Notes under the pieces: generated by a model
The model's database searches: none
Told to the model about the DNA's origin: nothing
The model's input: only the letters and a program-made list of their open reading frames with translations
Made by a program: the position numbers and the translations under genes
Shown: piece by piece, positions 51,564 to 60,421 of the stretch
Numbering within the stretch: the first letter of the stretch is position 1
Layout: the number at the start of each line of letters is the position of its first letter
Source of the DNA: Epithemia pelagica
Taxonomy: Eukaryota > Bacillariophyta > Bacillariophyceae > Surirellales > Surirellaceae
NCBI GenBank assembly: GCA_946965045.2
Contig: OX337240.1
Location: forward strand, 1,426,001-1,490,000
Direction of reading: 5' to 3'
DNA: 64,000 nucleotides

Positions 51564-54500
51564 TTACCATGCCAGGACTCGCTTTCGTAGTCGTGTGAGG
51601 GTGTCGTTTGGTAGTGGTTTTGTTAGGTAGTCGGCGAGTTGGTCTTCCGTTGCCACTTTGTGAATGGTCACGCTCCCGTTTTCCACATACGTGCGAAAAT
51701 GGTGGAGCTTGACGTTGAGATGTTTCGTTCGTGGGCGGAACTTGTAAACCTTAGCCATCTCCAATGCCCCACTGTTGTCCTCGAATACCTTGCAATGGAC
51801 CTCTGCCTTGGTATTGTGGATCATGATGCCTTGTTGTTGCATCTCTTCCAGGAGGCGCATGATTGGTATGGCTGCCCGGAGCGCATAGGACAGACCCGTG
51901 TACTCGCTCTCAGTTGAGCTGAGCGCAATCTCGGTCTGTAATTGGGATTTCCAGATGACTGGGCACCCCATATATCGAATTATGTATCCATGTCGGGACC
52001 TTGCTGTGTCACGATCTGTTGTTGCGTCTTCGCGCTTCCAGTTCCCAGCAAAGTCAGCATCCACCCACACCTCCAGTCTGGCTTCCTTGTTGGGACGGAA
52101 GGTCATACCTCGATCCTTTGTCGCATGAAGATACCTGCCTATCCATCTGACGGCGTCTCCGTGCGGTTTCCGTGGATTGGAGGCGAACCTGGCGCACTGG
52201 TGCGTCGCATAGGCTATATCACTCCTTGAGCCAGCCTCGATGTAATTCATCATACCGACGATTGATCTGTAATTGAAGCTGTTGTCGAAGGCTGGCTTAT
52301 CCAGGTGGCGATGGAGTATTTTGGACGGTGCTGCTGGTGTGTCCTTTGGGACCATGTTGGTTCCTAGGCGCAATCCTTTTAGCTCTTTGTCAATCAGGTG
52401 TGGCTGGGAGAACGTGATCTCTCCGTTGTCGTGTTTGCTGATATTAACACCAAGGAAATCCTTGACGTCTCCTTCCACTGTGATATTGAGCTTGGCTGCT
52501 CGGATATCGTTGATTGCTTTGTCTATCTCGGCCTGATCCGGACCCACAATGATACTATCGTCAGTGTAGAGGACGTAGATCACGTTACCCCTGTAGAACA
52601 CACACTCGTCAACGGAGGATTTGGTGAACCCCACTTGCTCCACCAATCGCTTCGACAGGTGTTGGTACCACACCCGTCCGGCTTGCTCTTGTCCATATAG
52701 GTTCGCATGTAGCTTGAGGACATAGTCCTTTTTCGACTTGCCTTCGTCCAGGTTGTACCCCACGGGGAATTCCATGTAGACTTCTCGTTCTACTGGAGCC
52801 TGCGGGTATGCTAGGACGTAGTCGATTTGTTGCGTGTGCCAATTGAACGCGGAGACAAGCGCCAACACCAGTCGTATGGATGCCCATGAAGCTACTGGGG
52901 CATAGGTTTGATCGTAATCGATCCCCTGTTCCATCTTTGACCCATCGAAGTTGAGTCGCGCTTTATGTGTCTTGATATCGCGTGTCAGGATGTCCCTTTT
53001 CCTTCGCATCTGCCACACGGCCTTGAAGATGCGCTGGCCTGCTGGGACCGATGTGCGGCGCACAATGGACAAGTTTCCGTCCTCCATCTGCCTTTCCATT
53101 TCTTTCTGCATCCCTTTTATAAATTCCGCCTTGTCGGGCTCTTTCATGGCCTCGTGGTGATACATCGTATCTGGGTCGGAAACTGCCGCTTTATATGCCA
53201 TAAGTGGGTTTCCCCAGTTTTCCATATCTTCTTGCGGCAGGAGGGTTGTGAGGGCGAACAACTCCCCTGGGACGGTGGAATCGTCCTCGATCTCCGTCGA
53301 CATCACCTTGATAAGGCGTTGCGTCGGTTTTCGTAGCCGTCCCGATCTCGTCCGTAATTGGTAGGTTGTTGTTGTTTGTTGTGGGAGTTGCCGCTCCCTC
53401 TGGCCTTGTGCTCCCTCTGAATCCGGTGGAGGCGTTCGATCCATGGTTGGTCCATGTTGTGCTTGTTGTGGTGGCGTCCCACCTGATGGACTCGTGTTTG
53501 GATTGTGGATGGGTGCTTGGTCCGGCCATTCGTTGTTTGGTGGTAGTTGTTGCCATTCGTTCAGTGGATTACCGTTGGGAGTGTGTTGTGGGGCTCCCTC
53601 TTGCCCCTTTTGCCTCCTTCGTCGTTTTCCCTTTTGGCCCACTTTCATTTGTCCGGCTCGTTTGGCTTCCATGAAGTGGGTGCTCACTTGCCATGTTGAG
53701 GACAGTTGTTCCTGTTGGAGCGTATGGAAGCTGCTGTCGAACCGTACATGGAACTGTGGACTCACATGTCCTGTGTGACGGTTCAGGACCAGAGCCACGT
53801 TCCTATTGTGGATTGGGGACTGTCCCAAGTATATTCCCACTCGTGCTCGGTTCTCCCATTTGTTGTGTGGCTTATTGCTCTGTAACTTTTTGTCCAACAC
53901 ATACACGGGGCATCCGAACGGCCTCCAGTGTTTCTTATTGGTGTTGATAGCCAATTGGGAGAAGAGTTGGAGAGGTGATTGTTTTGATTCGTGCTGCATA
54001 TTTGGGCTGGCATTGATGCAGTCATTCGCGTGGCGCACTGCGTAGGGCCATAGATTGGCCGTGATTGCTTGTGGCCATCGTTTATTTGCATGGAGCAGCA
54101 TCGTCCGGGCCATCTCTTGCAGTTCCCGGATTCTTCGTTCGGCCTTGCCGTTCAAATGGTGGGCTCCCACTGCAGCGAAGGTGAGGTCTTGTCCCTGGTC
54201 ATGACATGCCTTGACCCATCCATGTGCCTTGAATATACCGTTGTCGGCATGGTATGCACGCACAGTCACTCCTCCATTGAGTGCAAATCGTTCGAACGCC
54301 AATTTGCCTTGTAGCGTTTCTTCCACCGTTGATGTTTTCTGCAGGAACGTGAAGCCCAGGGACGTTGCTTGGTCGACATAGACCGTTGCATACTTGTAGC
54401 GCTTTTTCGTGATGAACCCGGTCATCTGCGCTACGAGTCCTGGTGTTGGCGAGACCAATTGGTCCACAGAGACCACCATTCCTGGTTTCTCCGGAGGAGA

Positions 54501-55859
54501 CTTGTTCGTCCAATCCTTAGATGTCCTGGTGCGCCATGCCCGTTTTGTTGCTTTCGCAAAATTGCACGCTGAGCAGGCCGGTACGTGACATTTCGCCAGC
54601 CGTTTTGGCAATATGCCGTCCTTTGCCATCTGTTGTAACTTGGCAAAAGGGAGGTGGCCAAAGTCATAATGGTACCTTAGCAGCTCCGCTTCTGCCGACG
54701 GACTTTGTTCCTCCTCATGGGGGATGATGTCTGGTGGTGGTGGTGTTGCGTCTTCGGTTGTTTTACCGTCTAGATCAAAATCAAACTTGCGTGGTTCTGC
54801 GTAGTCTGTTTGTTGGGTTGCTGCATCAGTTGTTGCCATGCTGGTCTGCTTCGGAATGGCTCGATGCCATTGAGGTGCCTGGACGGGGTAGGTCGTTTCG
54901 TCGTTGTCTCCCTCGTCGTTGGACACCACCATTGATGGCATGGCCTGATGTTGCAATAGTGGATCTTTGTCGTAGGAGTGGTCGTGTTCAGTCCCACATT
55001 CCCTACAGTAGTTATGGTACTGCTTGTACCCACTTGCGAGATGGAACGTGGCCACATTGTTGCCTTGAGTATCTATTGGGATCGTCTTATGTGATTGACG
55101 GTCGTCCCAGAAGAGTACTACTTCCGTGCCAGTGGTTATTTCTCCCGCCCCACCACGCTTTTCACTGTTTTTCCGTGTCTGCGCCCAGTGTTGTGGGCTC
55201 AGTAGTCGGACTTTGCCTTCGGGGACATAGTACGAATTGGGGATCACCATTTTATGGATCTTTCCTTGATCGTCCTCCCATTCCCAATGGATGGTCCCTG
55301 ACCACACTTCAAACGTCTTTGCGCCTCCAAATCCCTTGATTGCTCTGTTACATTGCTTCAAAGAACCTGGTATGTCGCTCCGTACGTGGGTTATGCAGCC
55401 TGAACATCTGTTGTCGATGCCGATCGTGGCCGAGTCCGAGTCAAACGGGTGGCAATTGGTTGCTGCTGCGCACTTTGCCGCCATTGCCATGATGGCTGCG
55501 CTGCATATTACCTTTTTCATTCTTGTTTGTCTCCGTTGTCTCATTCTCTTCTTCTCTTTCGTGTGCAGGAGTTGCTTGTCTGCCCATTCCGCCATGTTTC
55601 CGATTACCTCGTTGGTTGTCGTGATGGCGTGGTGCATCCAATCCTCCTTGTTTGTAATTGTCTTGTGTTCCTCCTCCGTTTGTACGATGACTATGGTGAG
55701 CTTTATTGCTGCTTCCACCGTGATCATCATTTGTTGGAGGAGGTGGACGAATGTGCTTATCCACAGGTACGTGATTATGTCTTCGAGGGAGAGGTTGGAG
55801 TACATGTGTAATATCGGAATTACTAACATTGTTACTGGTTTCCACCCTCTCCATAGGAG
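51564..55859 (-). CDS. Element B pol: protease, integrase, RT, RNase H
   Basis: Open from directly after the gag stop (TGA 55860-55862) to the stop at 51564; the first ATG is at 55829, giving 1,421 aa, but readthrough from gag is likelier. Domains in order, numbered from 55829: protease-like region at about 140 with GIDNRCSGCITH (noncanonical Asp-Asn-Arg); integrase zinc finger at about 385-420 (YHYDFGHLPFAKLQQM, CSACNFAKATKRAW); integrase core with VVSVDQL, HADNGIF and NGKAERRIRELQE (D, D, E); proline-rich linker; RT from about 900 with DYVLAYPQAP and VLYTDDSIIVG (Y-x-D-D, about 1088); RNase H with VWVDADFAGNW, LSSTESEYTGLS, VFEDNSGALEMAK. This order is Copia, not Gypsy. No internal stop or frameshift. 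Confidence 0.93.
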   Translation of the reverse strand, partial: LLWRGWKPVTMLVIPILHMYSNLSLEDIITYLWISTFVHLLQQMMITVEAAIKLTIVIVQTEEEHKTITNKEDWMHHAITTTNEVIGNMAEWADKQLLHTKEKKRMRQRRQTRMKKVICSAAIMAMAAKCAAATNCHPFDSDSATIGIDNRCSGCITHVRSDIPGSLKQCNRAIKGFGGAKTFEVWSGTIHWEWEDDQGKIHKMVIPNSYYVPEGKVRLLSPQHWAQTRKNSEKRGGAGEITTGTEVVLFWDDRQSHKTIPIDTQGNNVATFHLASGYKQYHNYCRECGTEHDHSYDKDPLLQHQAMPSMVVSNDEGDNDETTYPVQAPQWHRAIPKQTSMATTDAATQQTDYAEPRKFDFDLDGKTTEDATPPPPDIIPHEEEQSPSAEAELLRYHYDFGHLPFAKLQQMAKDGILPKRLAKCHVPACSACNFAKATKRAWRTRTSKDWTNKSPPEKPGMVVSVDQLVSPTPGLVAQMTGFITKKRYKYATVYVDQATSLGFTFLQKTSTVEETLQGKLAFERFALNGGVTVRAYHADNGIFKAHGWVKACHDQGQDLTFAAVGAHHLNGKAERRIRELQEMARTMLLHANKRWPQAITANLWPYAVRHANDCINASPNMQHESKQSPLQLFSQLAINTNKKHWRPFGCPVYVLDKKLQSNKPHNKWENRARVGIYLGQSPIHNRNVALVLNRHTGHVSPQFHVRFDSSFHTLQQEQLSSTWQVSTHFMEAKRAGQMKVGQKGKRRRRQKGQEGAPQHTPNGNPLNEWQQLPPNNEWPDQAPIHNPNTSPSGGTPPQQAQHGPTMDRTPPPDSEGAQGQRERQLPQQTTTTYQLRTRSGRLRKPTQRLIKVMSTEIEDDSTVPGELFALTTLLPQEDMENWGNPLMAYKAAVSDPDTMYHHEAMKEPDKAEFIKGMQKEMERQMEDGNLSIVRRTSVPAGQRIFKAVWQMRRKRDILTRDIKTHKARLNFDGSKMEQGIDYDQTYAPVASWASIRLVLALVSAFNWHTQQIDYVLAYPQAPVEREVYMEFPVGYNLDEGKSKKDYVLKLHANLYGQEQAGRVWYQHLSKRLVEQVGFTKSSVDECVFYRGNVIYVLYTDDSIIVGPDQAEIDKAINDIRAAKLNITVEGDVKDFLGVNISKHDNGEITFSQPHLIDKELKGLRLGTNMVPKDTPAAPSKILHRHLDKPAFDNSFNYRSIVGMMNYIEAGSRSDIAYATHQCARFASNPRKPHGDAVRWIGRYLHATKDRGMTFRPNKEARLEVWVDADFAGNWKREDATTDRDTARSRHGYIIRYMGCPVIWKSQLQTEIALSSTESEYTGLSYALRAAIPIMRLLEEMQQQGIMIHNTKAEVHCKVFEDNSGALEMAKVYKFRPRTKHLNVKLHHFRTYVENGSVTIHKVATEDQLADYLTKPLPNDTLTRLRKRVLAW

Positions 55860-57254
55860 TCACGATTTGTAATCAGAGTCCTCCTGCTCGTCCTCCATGC
55901 TCTCGACCAGTGTCTCATGCGCCACTGCCATCTTCAGAGCTTCTTTCTTCTTCTTTTCTTCTTTTGCGTCCGTTTTCGGTGCTGGTTTCGCATACCCTTT
56001 ACAATCCGCTGGCTTGTGGGTCCTCCACTTGCCACCACATTTGCCGCCTGTGGCTTCATCGCACCAGTGCCACTTGGTACCATTCCAAGTACGGTACTTT
56101 GTCAGGCTTTCCTGTTTCGGCTTCGTGTGGTCTTTGAGCCATCCTGGTCGTTCGGGTTTCTGCTTGGTGTTCTCCGGTTTTGCTTTGGTGCCTTTCTTGT
56201 GCACTCCATCCTTGGCTTTTGCTTTGTCCGCGTTGTTCTTGTTGGACTGTTTCTTGAGGTGGAGTACCTTGGCCTGGAGGGCCAGTACCTCCTTTTGGTG
56301 CTGGGTTGGTTGCTCCCATTCGTCGCGCGTCACTTGTTTCTTGTAGAAGTTGACAGCGCGGACCATCAATTCATTTGCGTTCGTGATGACATTGGATCCG
56401 TCTTCGTGGCCGTCTTCAATCTTTTGGATATAATCCTGAAAACGGTTGTCCTTGACGGCTTTGTAGCCTTTAAACAAGTTAACGATTAGGTCTAGTGACG
56501 TGTGTCCTCTGGATGCCAATCCATCAACTTGGCTCTGCACGTAGGCGTTGAATGCGACAATATCGGACCCCTTCGTCTCGATGTAACGATCGAGGTTTGT
56601 TAGGTTCAGTCGCAACGTAGTGACAGTCGCGTTGGAGTCAAGGTAACTCTCGCGAATCATGACCTTGAAGAGGCATCCTCCTGCATCTTCCCCATTCACC
56701 TTGGTATCATTCGTCCAAATTTGGATACGTTGAATGCCGGTTGGTGAGAGTGAGTTCATGATTAAGTCATGAAGCATCTTGGAGTTCTGCGAGTTCCTGG
56801 TGTTCTGTCCGATGAATGTCGTTTCGTAGGCCTTGATTTCCTCCAACGTCAAACGTCCATAATCCGTGATCATGTTGACAGCTGGTGGTGCGACTCCTCC
56901 TGGAGGTGCCGGAACTGTTGCCATGCAGTTGGCTCCGTTCTCGAGCATTCTGAGGTCGCGAGCCCGCGTATGGAGTAGGTTCACGAATAGTTGGAACCTG
57001 CCTGGCTCTACGTCAAACTTCTCGTCGGTAGAGAATAAGGATCTCGTTGCCTGTTCGTAGTACTTCCTGCCTTCTTTCGTGCCAAAATCCAGGGTGTTTG
57101 CAATCCCTGATCGCAAGGGAGTACGTAGGAACGGTCCTGCAGCTGGTGCTCCTGGTCCGGCAGATGCTTGCGCTATTGCGTTCTGGATCGCAGCGGATGC
57201 ATTGTTCAGGGCTTGAACGAGCGCTTGGGCATCTGCTCCTGCTGCGTCTCCCAT
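55860..57254 (-). CDS. Element B gag
   Basis: 464 aa from ATG 57254 (MGDAAGADAQALV). The helical N-terminal capsid-like region includes GKFD-type text FDVEPGRFQLFVNLLHTRAR, IKAYETTFIGQNTRNSQNSK and YLDSNATVTTLRLNL, paralleling the gag of element A. The C-terminus is Lys-rich, with a zinc-knuckle-like Cys/His cluster (WHWCDEATGGKCGGKWRTHK followed by PADC). It packages element RNA (family role). It ends EDEQEDSDYKS at TGA, and the following frame is pol. Confidence 0.88.
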   Translation of the reverse strand: MGDAAGADAQALVQALNNASAAIQNAIAQASAGPGAPAAGPFLRTPLRSGIANTLDFGTKEGRKYYEQATRSLFSTDEKFDVEPGRFQLFVNLLHTRARDLRMLENGANCMATVPAPPGGVAPPAVNMITDYGRLTLEEIKAYETTFIGQNTRNSQNSKMLHDLIMNSLSPTGIQRIQIWTNDTKVNGEDAGGCLFKVMIRESYLDSNATVTTLRLNLTNLDRYIETKGSDIVAFNAYVQSQVDGLASRGHTSLDLIVNLFKGYKAVKDNRFQDYIQKIEDGHEDGSNVITNANELMVRAVNFYKKQVTRDEWEQPTQHQKEVLALQAKVLHLKKQSNKNNADKAKAKDGVHKKGTKAKPENTKQKPERPGWLKDHTKPKQESLTKYRTWNGTKWHWCDEATGGKCGGKWRTHKPADCKGYAKPAPKTDAKEEKKKKEALKMAVAHETLVESMEDEQEDSDYKS

Positions 57255-57326
57255 GTTCACTTGTTCTCCTGAAAGTAGTTCACGGCACAAATCGGTGAGT
57301 TTTTCTTATGAAAGGTCACAGTTATC

Positions 57327-57340
57327 GCGCAGAGGAAGCG
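57327..57340 (-). other. Primer-binding site of element B resembling internal initiator tRNA-Met
   Basis: Directly inside the 5' LTR. Plus-strand GCGCAGAGGAAGCG (so the element RNA carries its complement) matches 13 of 14 bases of the D-arm region of eukaryotic initiator tRNA-Met (GCGCAG-N-GGAAGCG). The same 13-nt core lies in the identical position in element A. No match to a tRNA 3' end (TGG...) is seen here. Confidence 0.55.
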
Positions 57341-57572
57341 TGTTGTTTTAACCGTGGTCACTGCCGATTAAAAGGGCCAACTAGTTTCGTAAAAGGGGAT
57401 TGAGTGAATTATAAGGGTATGGTCATGTTACGCTATGGGTGCGAATGGACTGACGTTGGAGGGACGTCAGTTGATAAGTGCCAAGTGATGTGCGTCAGGA
57501 AAATGACCTGTTGCACTTGGAAGATTCCCCCAGGTTCCGATTGCGCCCGGCGGCAATTGGGAGCTTCCAACA
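57341..57572 (-). repeat. 5' LTR of element B
   Basis: 232 bp upstream LTR in element orientation, with TGACGT (57451-57456), ACGTCA (57464-57469) and GCGTCA (57492-57497). Drives element transcription by analogy with other LTR elements. Confidence 0.95.
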
Positions 57573-58050
57573 AAGACAAATTCCATCGGGTGCGTCGTTG
57601 ATTGTGAAGTTGTCCACAAACAACAAGACCTGAGCTTTAAACGTTTCTGTCAATGATTCGATCAGAAAGTAATAAAGCATGTCCGAGTTTTGCGCGTCTC
57701 TCGTCTGTTGACCCTGATAGGTCGTAGCTCGTGCTCGTACTTCAGTAGCAGTGACTTGGGCATAATCCTTGATGAGGTTGCGACTGACTCCTCCTGCCAC
57801 AGGGATGGTCAGGATGCTCGTCCAGTGGAAACGACGAGCTCGGTCAGCGACGGAAGCAAGGAACAGCAATGTTGTCCGGCTGTCCATCGAACTTGGTCTC
57901 CAATGGAGCAATAGCCTTGTAGTAGAGCTTCACGGCTGATGATTCCGTGAAGTCCAGAACGTCGTTAGTTCGTCCAGGTCCAAGTGCAAAGGCAGCTGCT
58001 CCTCCCCCTGGAGGTGCTGGAGGTGCTCCTCCTCCACCGCCTGCGTCCAT
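57573..58050 (-). pseudogene. Element A gag, N-terminal part, frameshifted
   Basis: Starts ATG 58050 (MDAGGGGGAPPAPPGG). Frame one reads to KFDGQPDNIAVPCFRR and stops; the sense continues in another frame as LFLASVADRARRFHW, then SRNLIKDYAQVTATEVRARA and ending NDAPDG at the element B insertion. A single missing base near 57860 explains this. Confidence 0.8.
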
Positions 58051-58134
58051 AATTGCAGCAGCGGCGACTCTTCGTGCTCTGGCAGCTCTGGTTTCGACTA
58101 TGGTGATACTCTTGGTGGTCTCTTGGTCTCTATT

Positions 58135-58147
58135 CGCAGAGGAAGCG
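58135..58147 (-). other. Primer-binding site of element A resembling internal initiator tRNA-Met
   Basis: CGCAGAGGAAGCG on the plus strand, immediately inside the 5' LTR, identical to the core of the element B site although the flanking leader sequences differ. Confidence 0.55.
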
Positions 58148-58366
58148 TGTGATTTCTACGATAGGTTGGGAAGACGTGATTGTAGGGGCATTCGTAGATC
58201 GGTTGTTTTGTTATTATGAGCTTTATACGTTCTAAAAGGATGACAAGGGCAAGCCTTTATTCACCTAATGCTTGTCCTTGCAGTCGTATGCAAAGCGAAG
58301 CAAACATCCTGTAGATTGGGTAGTCTAGGTGACCGCGAGACGTGCTATGGTTGCTATATTCTCACA
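58148..58366 (-). repeat. 5' LTR of element A
   Basis: 219 bp, TGTGATTT...CTCACA, partner of 44290-44508 with four transitions. Confidence 0.93.
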
Positions 58367-58592
58367 TGTCTCTTTTTCTTGAACCAACGATGTCTGCACA
58401 GATATCTGTTCGAGTCGTCGTCAAAGAGTTGGATAGTGGTTTGGTCTGCGACATTCCAGTTGCTCTCTTATGACCGGAAAGATTGTTCTTGGCGGAAAAT
58501 GATTTTGCTGGGGCACTCTGGAGCTTCCAGGCCTTGGATCCTGGAAAGATGACGACAAACATCACCACAACAATCACACGAGGAAACATCAT
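58367..58592 (-). pseudogene. 5' fragment of ORF split by Copia element A: signal-peptide-bearing protein
   Basis: ATG 58592 opens MMFPRVIVVVMFVVIFPGSK, a strong signal peptide, followed by AWKLQSAPAKSFSAKNNL, Ser/Lys-rich as in a plastid transit peptide. The frame runs into element A at 58366. The remaining 26 codons lie at 44205-44284, joining in frame. The whole would be 101 aa. No family recognised; small size leaves room for chance. Confidence 0.4.
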
Positions 58593-60421
58593 GATGAATC
58601 GACTTCTTGGTCTATCTCAATCTATGATATCTTTTCATCTAGTTGTGTATACTTTTGACTTGATTGCTCCGTAATGTTTTCAGAAGGGAGGAGCTCATAC
58701 GAAACCTTGCTTGGGTCAATTTGAGCGATGCACCGATTGAGTTGATGGGATACATCGTGCACAGGCCAAAGTTGAATTTATTAGCTTTTTTGTCGCTGTA
58801 CATTCGCATCTGAAATCCGAATGGAAGGTACCGGGACTCCGCTACCGCTCGCGTTTCCCACCTACTCCCAAGGTACTCCTAGCACTAAGACTCCAGGAAG
58901 CTAAGCTCCACGATTGAACAAGAACCACCACTTTGACAATGTTGTCCAGTTTCTGTGTATCCTTTGGATCATGCTGGGTCCTCAAATGCCAAGAAACCCT
59001 AATCTCGGACATCCTTTGTCTGCTACTGACCCGGTGAACGAACAACGAACGCATTGCTTCATCTACTTTTCCTGATGACTGTTCCATTCAACAGAAACCA
59101 TCACGAAGGAGGCTCAAAAGGTAGTTAACTTTCTCGTATTCCAATAGATCTCTAGTATGCTGGCAGTGTCCCGATCTCCGATCAGTTTGAGAATCGTGCA
59201 AGTTCGCAACATAATCCTAGGATTTTCGCTCGGTCGATTTTGCCTGCATGTCAATGTAGACAACTGGTCGGCAGACCTGTCCACGACACTGATACGAAAC
59301 GAGACAAACGGGGAGTTACAATGAACGATCAACTTGGTTGCGCTTTTCGAGGCCAAGTGCACGCCGTTACCTCGAGGCTATCTACTATCGTCTTGATACA
59401 AAATCGGAGCAAAGCGAAGTCCTACGTAACGTGAACTAGATTGAGTTGTTCGAACTTGTTCTCGAGGTAGTTAATCGTCATTGTTCCAGTCCAATCCCTC
59501 AATCCACTTGTCCACGCCGCTGCCTCGAGGCTATCTACATGACGTCGTTTTCGAAAAGTGTCGCAGGCACCAAGCCCGAAGTCCTTCAAAACTTGACCTA
59601 GATTGAGTCGTTCCGGTGTGTTCTCAAAGCACGCATGTACCCTCAATGATGGTTTTCTATCGTCATCGTTGTCATTTGTCCTAGGTGTTCCCTTTCTTAT
59701 TAACTCTATGTTGAACGTTGAGCCCCCATCCTGTACTCGTATACTGCCCGACTTTCCTCCTCGGCATCAGACTCGGCACAGGCTGACACGAGCATGAGCA
59801 AGGACTTTCGTTCGCGAAGATGTCTTGTAAAAAGTCACTGGGTTCTAAGGTGTTTTTGTAGATAGACGAGCATGTGTCTTGTCGTCTTCTTGGACAGAAA
59901 GCTCAATTGAGACTCCACCGAGATGTCAGAACAGACAAGACAGCTTCTGCTAGATTTGGTGTCCAGAATTCTGTGAATCTTGAAGCGGAGGCATCTGATC
60001 CTCTAGCCTTCCGCGCCTCCTTTCGACCTTTTGATGATTCCGATGTGTGTGTTTCGTTAATCGTTACTAGGTAAGCAAAGATCGCAAGATTCGAGAGCAT
60101 GAATGCAAATTACGATCGTGTGTCTAAGTGAAAAACTGAAATAGTGAGCTCTAAGCTACGCGTCCCTCATGGGTTAGCTACTCGCCCAAAATTCGCTTAA
60201 TATCAGTCGCCTTTCTTGGTCCCCTCAAAATTGCTATGACGGACCCTCTTGATATAGTCACATTTTGCCATCTTCATACTCTATAACACATGGAATTCAT
60301 CAACATTCATCTTCTTCATCTCCTCCACACCTGCTTTAGAGCGCCCCACTTTTATGGCGTGCAGGACGTACCCAGTCCCCTCAGTCGGGCGGGAAACGTA
60401 CTCATTGTCCAACGGCTTTCC
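58593..60421. other. Gene-poor interval between element A target and element C
   Basis: 1.8 kb with only short frames. Contains a diverged direct duplication (about 59366-59480 and 59515-59630) and a TACTCCTA octamer (58874-58881). The right end probably includes the 3' LTR of element C, but its partner LTR is outside the window, so limits cannot be set. Confidence 0.4.
59366..59635. repeat. Diverged direct repeat, period about 149 bp, two copies
   Basis: Both copies contain CCTCGAGGCTATCTAC (59377 and 59523 area), then CGAAGTCCT and CTAGATTGAGT-GTTC in the same order, with diverged sequence between. Limits approximate. Confidence 0.5.

Larger units (their letters stand above)
51290..57572 (-). 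mobile_element. Copia-type (CoDi-like) LTR retrotransposon B, apparently intact
   Basis: 6,283 bp. LTRs of 232 bp at 51290-51521 and 57341-57572 with TG...CA ends; target duplication AAGACA at 51284-51289 and 57573-57578, lying inside the gag of element A. Minus-strand gag (55860-57254) and pol (51564-55859) share one frame separated by a single TGA. Purine tract GTGAGAGGGAG (complement of 51522-51532) abuts the 3' LTR. The LTRs differ at four positions, all A/G transitions (about 98.3% identity). Full coding capacity is visible, so it may be or recently have been active. Confidence 0.95.
44290..58366 (-). mobile_element. Copia-type (CoDi-like) LTR retrotransposon A, degenerate, carrying three nested insertions
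   Basis: Bounded by 219-bp direct LTRs (44290-44508 and 58148-58366) and a 5-bp target duplication TGTCT (44285-44289, 58367-58371). Coding is on the minus strand: gag begins at 58050, then protease, integrase, RT and RNase H down to 44535, the Copia order. Subtracting element B (51290-57572), the TIR element (45553-46929) and the 369-bp element (47043-47411) leaves about 6.0 kb. The coding part is broken by a frameshift in gag (near 57860), an in-frame TGA between protease and integrase (49867-49869), a frame change between integrase and RT (near 47870-47900), and the insertions. Confidence 0.93.

Noticed and set aside
55441-55863. 140-codon frame overlapping the gag stop of element B, as a frameshift product
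   Set aside because: Pol lies in the same frame as gag, so a shift into this frame would end at 55441 before any pol domain.
60100-60421. 3' LTR of element C
   Set aside because: Very likely present, but without the partner LTR inside the window no boundary can be supported.
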